Shown here piece by piece: positions 5,637 to 9,322 of a DNA stretch of 9,322 nt; within the stretch, counting starts at the first letter, position 1, and every line of letters starts with the position of its first letter. Both the position numbers and the translations under genes were made by a program. Origin of the DNA: Candidatus Caenarcanum sp. (GTDB taxonomy: Bacteria; Cyanobacteriota; Vampirovibrionia; Gastranaerophilales; UBA9971). The notes beneath the pieces are model-generated. The model had not been told where the DNA came from. It worked only from the letters and a program-made list of their open reading frames with translations, and ran no database searches. The stretch spans positions 7,729 through 17,050 of the forward strand of contig DYOT01000014.1 of the NCBI GenBank assembly GCA_020720345.1, in the 5' to 3' direction.

Positions 5637-6149
5637 ATGAGTGGTAACTTAAATGTCAACAGTGAAACAGATTTACGCAACAGGGAAAACCGGATGACTA
5701 GTGTAGGTACTAGAGTAAATGGAGCAGGAATTAATTTAGGCTGCATGTCTTCTGAACAAGGACAGGTAAATTCTTTCAATTATGGCATAATGGGTAGTGT
5801 ATTTTCAGATGAAAAAAATAACTTTGGAGTTAGTGCATCTTCAAGCTTTAACCCAAATAGCAATTTGTTTTCAGAAAATTTTTCATCTAATTACACACGA
5901 ACATTAGACGATGATACGTCTCTTTCTATTGGTGCATCGCATTATATTAGTCCTTTTGGAGAACAAACAGGACTCAACTCATCATTAAGTGTAGGGAATA
6001 CCAGTGTAGGTGTTAGCGGAACAGACAGTGAAAATTATTCTGTATTTGCATCTAAACAAATTGGAGAAAACATCTCTGCAAGCGTGGAAACAGCAAGCAG
6101 AGACGGGAAGTTTGATGGTGTTTTCTTAGGATTCAAGGGCACATTTTAA
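5637..6149 (+). CDS. Unrecognised 170-residue beta-strand-rich protein
   Basis: I do not recognise this family. The 170-residue product is rich in Ser, Asn, Gly and Thr and poor in Leu, with alternating polar/hydrophobic runs such as TSLSIGASHYIS, TGLNSSLSVG, TSVGVSGT, ENYSVFASK and NISASVE. These look like consecutive amphipathic beta strands joined by short turns from about residue 45 to the end. It finishes FLGFKGTF, and a terminal Phe is typical of outer-membrane barrel proteins. Against secretion, there is no signal peptide at the chosen start. An upstream in-frame extension to a TTG at 5532 would add a hydrophobic VIVFICI stretch but lacks a convincing ribosome site. The ATG at 5637 has AAGGGTG 5 nt upstream. 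It is the only orphan between hisF and coaBC and ends 20 bp from the convergent coaBC. A barrel, a beta-meander or a fibre-like repeat protein are all possible. Confidence 0.7.
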   Translation: MSGNLNVNSETDLRNRENRMTSVGTRVNGAGINLGCMSSEQGQVNSFNYGIMGSVFSDEKNNFGVSASSSFNPNSNLFSENFSSNYTRTLDDDTSLSIGASHYISPFGEQTGLNSSLSVGNTSVGVSGTDSENYSVFASKQIGENISASVETASRDGKFDGVFLGFKGTF

Positions 6150-6169
6150 TACTTTATTAAATAAATTTT

Positions 6170-7372
6170 TTAAAATATTTCGTTTAAAATAATTTTTGCA
6201 AGCTCTGCCTTTGGCATTTTTTCTATGCTTGTCTGCTTTCCGGCTTTATCAATAATGGTTACTGCATTGTAATCGCTGTTAAATCCGATTTCGGGATTTG
6301 AAATATCATTAGCTATTATGTAATCAAGATTTTTACTGTCAATTTTGCTTATAGCATTGGGGATTAAATTTTCGCTTTCTGCACAAAAGCCTATTAATAG
6401 TTGATTTTCTTTTTTAATGGATGAAATTTCTTTTAATATATCGGGATTTTTGACCAGTTCAAGCGTGATATTTTCTTCCGGGCTCCCTAGCCTCTGCGAG
6501 CAATCCGCTTTTTTAATTTTTTGTTCAGAAGCATTATTTACCCTGAAATCAGCTACCGCCGCAGCCATTATTAGAGCGTCTGCTTCGGGAAATTCGGTTT
6601 TGACAGCTTCCAGCATTTCTTTTGCCGTTATGACATTCATAACTTTATAAGGCTTATCAGCTTTGACTGTAGAAATAAGACATACATCAGCGCCAAACTT
6701 ATGAGCAGCGTCGGCGATAGCTATTCCCATCTTGCCGGAACTGTGGTTTCCTATATATCTTACCGGATCGATAGGTTCTCTGGTGCCGCCAGCTGTAATT
6801 AATAATTTTTTTCCCTGTAAAAAATTATCTTTTCTTATAACTTCAAGGATTATATCCAGTATTTTATTAATGTCTGCAAGCCTGCCAGTCCCGTTATAAC
6901 CGCATGCCAGCTCCCCTGATTCAGGATAAATTATATGAAATCCTGTTTTTTCAAGTTTGGAAATGTTTTCCTTAACAAAATAACTTTCCCACATATTGCA
7001 GTTCATTGCAGGAGCTAAAATTACAGGTTTATTAAAAGCTGCAACCAGAGAAGTCAAAAGATTATCACATATGCCATTGGCAATTTTCCCGATTGTATTG
7101 GCAGATGCAGGCGCAATTACGAATAAATCCGCATTGTCAGCGAGGTTTATATGCTCCGGTTTCCATTCAAGAACATCAAACTGCTCGCAATAAACAGGGT
7201 TTCTTGTAAGAGTCTTTAAAACGGTTTCTGTTACAAATTTTTTGGCTGCAGGCGTTATTATAGTTTTTACATCCGCATTAAGTTTTATCAGTTGCCTGAT
7301 TAATTCATAAATTTTATAAGCCGCAATTCCACCGGTTATACCCAATAATATTTTTTTTCCTGAAAGTGTCAT
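6170..7372 (-). CDS. coaBC: Bifunctional phosphopantothenoylcysteine decarboxylase / phosphopantothenate-cysteine ligase
   Basis: CoaBC (Dfp) joins 4'-phosphopantothenate to cysteine (CTP-dependent, CoaB half) and decarboxylates the product with FMN (CoaC half) to 4'-phosphopantetheine in coenzyme A synthesis. The 400-residue length is typical. The CoaC half shows GITGGIAAYK (11-20), active-site H74 (PEHINLA), PAMNCNMW with N124, and the lid GELACGYNGTGRL with C157. The CoaB half shows ITAGGTREPIDPVRYIGN (192-209), the SSGKMG dimer/CTP loop, AAAVADFRV (270-278) and KIKK (285-288). Directly after KIKK about 10 residues (DCSQRLGSPE) interrupt the usual run into ENITLELVKNPDIL; their DNA resembles a collapsed copy of the repeat family. 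The ATG lies 1 nt after the gmk stop, with AAGGAG 12 nt upstream, so it is the last gene of the yibE/F-gmk-coaBC operon. Confidence 0.95.
   Translation of the reverse strand: MTLSGKKILLGITGGIAAYKIYELIRQLIKLNADVKTIITPAAKKFVTETVLKTLTRNPVYCEQFDVLEWKPEHINLADNADLFVIAPASANTIGKIANGICDNLLTSLVAAFNKPVILAPAMNCNMWESYFVKENISKLEKTGFHIIYPESGELACGYNGTGRLADINKILDIILEVIRKDNFLQGKKLLITAGGTREPIDPVRYIGNHSSGKMGIAIADAAHKFGADVCLISTVKADKPYKVMNVITAKEMLEAVKTEFPEADALIMAAAVADFRVNNASEQKIKKADCSQRLGSPEENITLELVKNPDILKEISSIKKENQLLIGFCAESENLIPNAISKIDSKNLDYIIANDISNPEIGFNSDYNAVTIIDKAGKQTSIEKMPKAELAKIILNEIF
6481..6506 (-). repeat. Probable degenerate repeat remnant in coaBC
   Basis: The plus strand reads GGCTCCCTAGCC followed by TCTGCGAGCAATCC. 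TGCGAG joined directly to CAATCC would be the GTCATTGCGAG...GCAATCC arm with its centre and outer GTCAT lost or altered; CCTAG and GCTCC also occur in the right arm of the pyrK copy. It encodes the extra DCSQRLGS of CoaBC residues 290-297. The match is short, so it is weaker than the tsaB, pyrD and pyrK copies. Confidence 0.45.
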
Positions 7373-7373
7373 T

Positions 7374-7958
7374 TTATTTCTTTACTCCTTCAAGCTCCTT
7401 AAAAACAATTTTTTCCAGAGTTTTGAAAGCTTCATCAAGATCGTCATTTAGTACGCAATAATTAAAATCATGCTTGTGTTTCAACTCGCTCTTTACTATA
7501 GTCAGGCGGTTCTCTATTTCTTCTTCCGACTCGGTTTTTCTTTTAAATAGTCTGGCTTTCAGTTCTTCAAGAGAAGGCGGCTCAATAAATATTAAAATGG
7601 ATTCCGGCAGCTTTTGTTTTACCTGAATTGCGCCTTGAACGTCAATTTCCAGAAGAATATTCTGACCTTTTTTGAGCATTTCATCCACAAATTCTCTGCT
7701 TGTGCCGTATAAATTTCCGGAAAATTCCGCCCATTCAAGAAATTCACCTGTTTTAATCCTGTTTTCAAAGTCTTCTTTTTCGAGAAAAAAATAGTGAGTT
7801 CCGTTAATTTCATCCCGTCTGGGTTTTCTGGTTGTAGCGGACACAGAGAGAATAATTTCATGGCAATTTTGCCTTAGAATGTTTACAAGTGTGCCTTTCC
7901 CGACTCCAGATGGACCTGAAATTACAAATAGAATACCTTTTTTAGCAGACTCTTTCAT
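7374..7958 (-). CDS. gmk: Guanylate kinase
   Basis: Gmk phosphorylates GMP to GDP with ATP. The 194-residue protein has a standard length and all landmarks: the P-loop GPSGVGKGT (15-23), the GMP-binding SATTRKPR (40-47) and NGTHYFF (52-58), GEFLEWAEFSGNLYGTS (71-87), LEIDVQGA (103-110), FIEPPS (124-129) and the lid arginines around RLFKR (136-140) and R151. The lid's common RGT reads RKT. The ATG at 7958 overlaps the stop of the upstream yibE/F-like gene as ATGA, with AGAGG upstream, and the stop is 1 nt before the coaBC ATG. Both junctions imply co-transcription and coupled translation. The gmk-coaBC pairing is common in bacteria; rpoZ, often found between them, is absent here. No repeat is inserted in this gene. 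Confidence 0.96.
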   Translation of the reverse strand: MKESAKKGILFVISGPSGVGKGTLVNILRQNCHEIILSVSATTRKPRRDEINGTHYFFLEKEDFENRIKTGEFLEWAEFSGNLYGTSREFVDEMLKKGQNILLEIDVQGAIQVKQKLPESILIFIEPPSLEELKARLFKRKTESEEEIENRLTIVKSELKHKHDFNYCVLNDDLDEAFKTLEKIVFKELEGVKK

Positions 7959-9322
7959 TTTACCTCTTTAATTTCTTCGTCATGCTGAACTTGCGGATTG
8001 TGAGCTGAGGGCAAAGGGTCTGGCTTTGCTAGCTCGTCGCCCGTTACATGCGAACAACCAAGCTGATTCAGCATCTTTCCAGTGTTGGTTTTTTCACTTA
8101 TTGTTGAGTTTTGGATAGACAATGAAGCGGCATGATCGCATAATAGGCAACTCGATTCATGATTCGAGTCCTTAACTACATGCGTTAGTACTTCAGGGTG
8201 ACACTGTGACTGGGAATGACTATGATTATCTTTTCCAATCAAATAACCTGCTATTACCGCAGTAATAGGGACACAAAAAACAATTCCTATGCTTCCAGTA
8301 ATTGCAGACGCAATCTCAGAGGCTATAGAGTTCAGATTTAATAATTTTATGAGAGGAGCATTCGCTGCAAGAAGAACAAGCGCAAAGGCGCTTCCTATAT
8401 ATGCCAGTATTAAAGTATTAGCCATCGTTCCCATTATGTCTTTCCCGACGTTAAAACCTGATGTAATCAGCTCTTTTGTTGTAAGTTCATTATTTACTTT
8501 TTTAAGCTCATATATACTGCTGGCTATAGACATGCCGACATCCATAACTGCCCCGAGAGAGGCGATAATAACTCCGGCAGTTAAAAGAGCAGTGAAATCA
8601 AGATCAGGTCTGCTTGCCCAGAGCATTGCCGCTTCCTGATGATTAAAGCCGTTTAGCGGAGCAAATTTTATTACAAGGGATGAAATTATACCGGCTATTA
8701 TAACGCTGAAAACTGTTCCTAGTGAGGCAGAAAGGCTTTTTAAGTTAACACCTGCCACTACATACATAGTTATAAACGTAGAAATAAATGCTATGAGAAC
8801 AGTCATAGGTATTACAGGAAATTTATTAAGTACGGCAGGCACAAGCACAAAAAATACTAACCCCGCTGTTACAACAATGGAAATTATTGATCTCAGTCCC
8901 TGTATTCCTCCAATTATCATCAATGATGCGAGAAACACACCGGTAAGAATAAGCAGTACAGGTACTCTTTCTACGTCTGAAATAAAAAATTCCAGAGAAC
9001 CAGTGCCTTCTTCTACGCTTAAAATTACCCTGTCGCCTGATTTTAAATTTATATCATATATGGGGTTAGAAGTTAGTTGATTGTCTATTGTAACAGTTTC
9101 GCCCTTGTATTTTCCGCTTAAAACAAGGACTTTTACGGTTTGAACAATCTGTTGGCTGTGAAAAGAATCTTCCAGTATTTTATTATCTTTTTCTGAAACA
9201 ATCTTAAGGATTTTCCCGCTGACATAATTAACGGTCTGGTCTGGTTGGGCGTTTTGGCTGTCATCCTGTGCAAATGCCGGTATTGTCAAGCAAAAAATAC
9301 ACAAAATAAGTAAAATTAAAGG
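7955..9322 (-). CDS. YibE/F-like multipass membrane protein (5' end outside window), with repeat-derived tail
   Basis: The reading frame is open to the right edge of the window, so the start is missing; 455 residues are visible. The first visible residues are a hydrophobic run ending PAFA before QDD, a likely signal peptide with cleavage after AFA. The TTG at 9304 would then be a leucine codon within it, not a start. A soluble domain of about 100 residues with a small beta-fold character (KGETVTIDNQL, DRVILSVE) precedes seven or eight membrane segments starting at LLILTGVFLASLMIIGG. The run GAVMDVGMSIASS is the hallmark of the YibE/F family, whose function is not established; transport has been suggested. 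After the last helix (IAGYLIGK) comes a His/Cys-containing tail of about 90 residues, most of it encoded by repeat DNA. The stop overlaps the gmk ATG by 4 bp, making this the upstream gene of the operon. Confidence 0.85.
   Translation of the reverse strand, partial: PLILLILCIFCLTIPAFAQDDSQNAQPDQTVNYVSGKILKIVSEKDNKILEDSFHSQQIVQTVKVLVLSGKYKGETVTIDNQLTSNPIYDINLKSGDRVILSVEEGTGSLEFFISDVERVPVLLILTGVFLASLMIIGGIQGLRSIISIVVTAGLVFFVLVPAVLNKFPVIPMTVLIAFISTFITMYVVAGVNLKSLSASLGTVFSVIIAGIISSLVIKFAPLNGFNHQEAAMLWASRPDLDFTALLTAGVIIASLGAVMDVGMSIASSIYELKKVNNELTTKELITSGFNVGKDIMGTMANTLILAYIGSAFALVLLAANAPLIKLLNLNSIASEIASAITGSIGIVFCVPITAVIAGYLIGKDNHSHSQSQCHPEVLTHVVKDSNHESSCLLCDHAASLSIQNSTISEKTNTGKMLNQLGCSHVTGDELAKPDPLPSAHNPQVQHDEEIKEVK
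7979..8202 (-). repeat. Composite palindromic repeat forming the tail of the YibE/F-like gene
   Basis: The block is bounded by GTCATGCTGAA (7979-7989) and, inverted, TTCAGGGTGAC (8192-8202). Inside it, ATGCTGAA (7982-7989) has a perfect inverted partner TTCAGCAT (8067-8074). Between those arms GAGC..GCAAAG/CTTTGC..GCTC can form a hairpin near 8009-8035. A near-perfect 18-bp palindrome centred on CATG lies at 8151-8168, and ACATGCG occurs twice (8046-8052, 8178-8184). The 224 bp encode 75 residues, from CHPEV to VQHD, in one open frame. It looks like several elements nested or joined side by side. Confidence 0.7.

Noticed and set aside
5513..5779. 88-residue minus-strand open frame overlapping the orphan gene start
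   Set aside because: It has no recognisable motif or good ribosome site and it crosses the leader of the better-supported plus-strand gene.
706..8202. CRISPR array
   Set aside because: The repeats are few, far apart, variable in length and inside genes, with no regular spacer structure and no cas genes.
8157..8225. His/Cys-rich stretch as a metal-binding domain
   Set aside because: Most Cys and His here fall in repeat-encoded sequence, and their spacing matches no domain I know; only HSHSQ just before the repeat might be native.
8289..8639. 116-residue plus-strand open frame within the YibE/F-like gene
   Set aside because: It is antisense to conserved membrane segments and the GAVMDV motif; it reads as a shadow frame.
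9302..9304. TTG as the start of the YibE/F-like gene
   Set aside because: The frame continues upstream to the window edge with hydrophobic residues that extend a signal peptide, so this is more likely an internal leucine codon.

Overview
This is an AT-rich, gene-dense bacterial segment carrying ten protein genes. Nine are recognisable core metabolism or housekeeping genes and one is an unrecognised small gene. No rRNA, tRNA, CRISPR array, transposase, integrase or phage gene is visible. The AT richness, the two-subunit PyrD/PyrK dihydroorotate dehydrogenase, the fused CoaBC, a YibE/F membrane protein and abundant protein-embedded palindromic repeats would suit an anaerobic, host-associated or metagenomic lineage such as the non-photosynthetic Cyanobacteria relatives (Melainabacteria/Gastranaerophilales). 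That placement is inference only and is weakly held.

Layout. (1) tsaB reads rightwards at 109-858, behind a plausible promoter. (2) A leftward operon, pyrK-pyrD-pyrE-nagA (4571 down to 861), has overlapping or nearly abutting genes. It makes the two-subunit dihydroorotate dehydrogenase and orotate phosphoribosyltransferase, then GlcNAc-6-phosphate deacetylase. Its last gene ends 2 bp from the end of tsaB. (3) A short divergent promoter region (4572-4670) separates pyrK from hisF, which reads rightwards at 4671-5429. (4) A structured intergenic stretch of about 200 bp holds a terminator-like hairpin whose U-tract faces left, a nested inverted repeat and a duplicated ribosome-binding site. It leads into an unrecognised 170-residue, beta-strand-rich protein (5637-6149). 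(5) A second leftward operon, yibE/F-like - gmk - coaBC (9322 down to 6170), has a 4-bp overlap and a 1-nt gap. Its first gene runs off the right edge of the window.

How the genes work together. PyrK, PyrD and PyrE catalyse consecutive late steps of UMP synthesis (dihydroorotate to orotate to OMP). HisF, CoaBC, Gmk and TsaB belong to histidine, coenzyme A, guanine nucleotide and tRNA t6A synthesis. NagA feeds amino-sugar recycling.

The most striking signal lies inside the genes. Short palindromic repeats, with ends of the types GTCATTGCGAG...GCAATCC and GTCA(T/C)nCTGAA, are inserted in frame in TsaB, PyrD, PyrK and the YibE/F-like protein, and probably as a collapsed remnant in CoaBC. They are read on both strands and in several frames, and they add about 10-75 residues between conserved blocks or at a C-terminus without destroying any catalytic motif. 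This resembles the protein-coding palindromic elements known from Rickettsia, but I cannot tell from the window which mobilising system, if any, spreads them.
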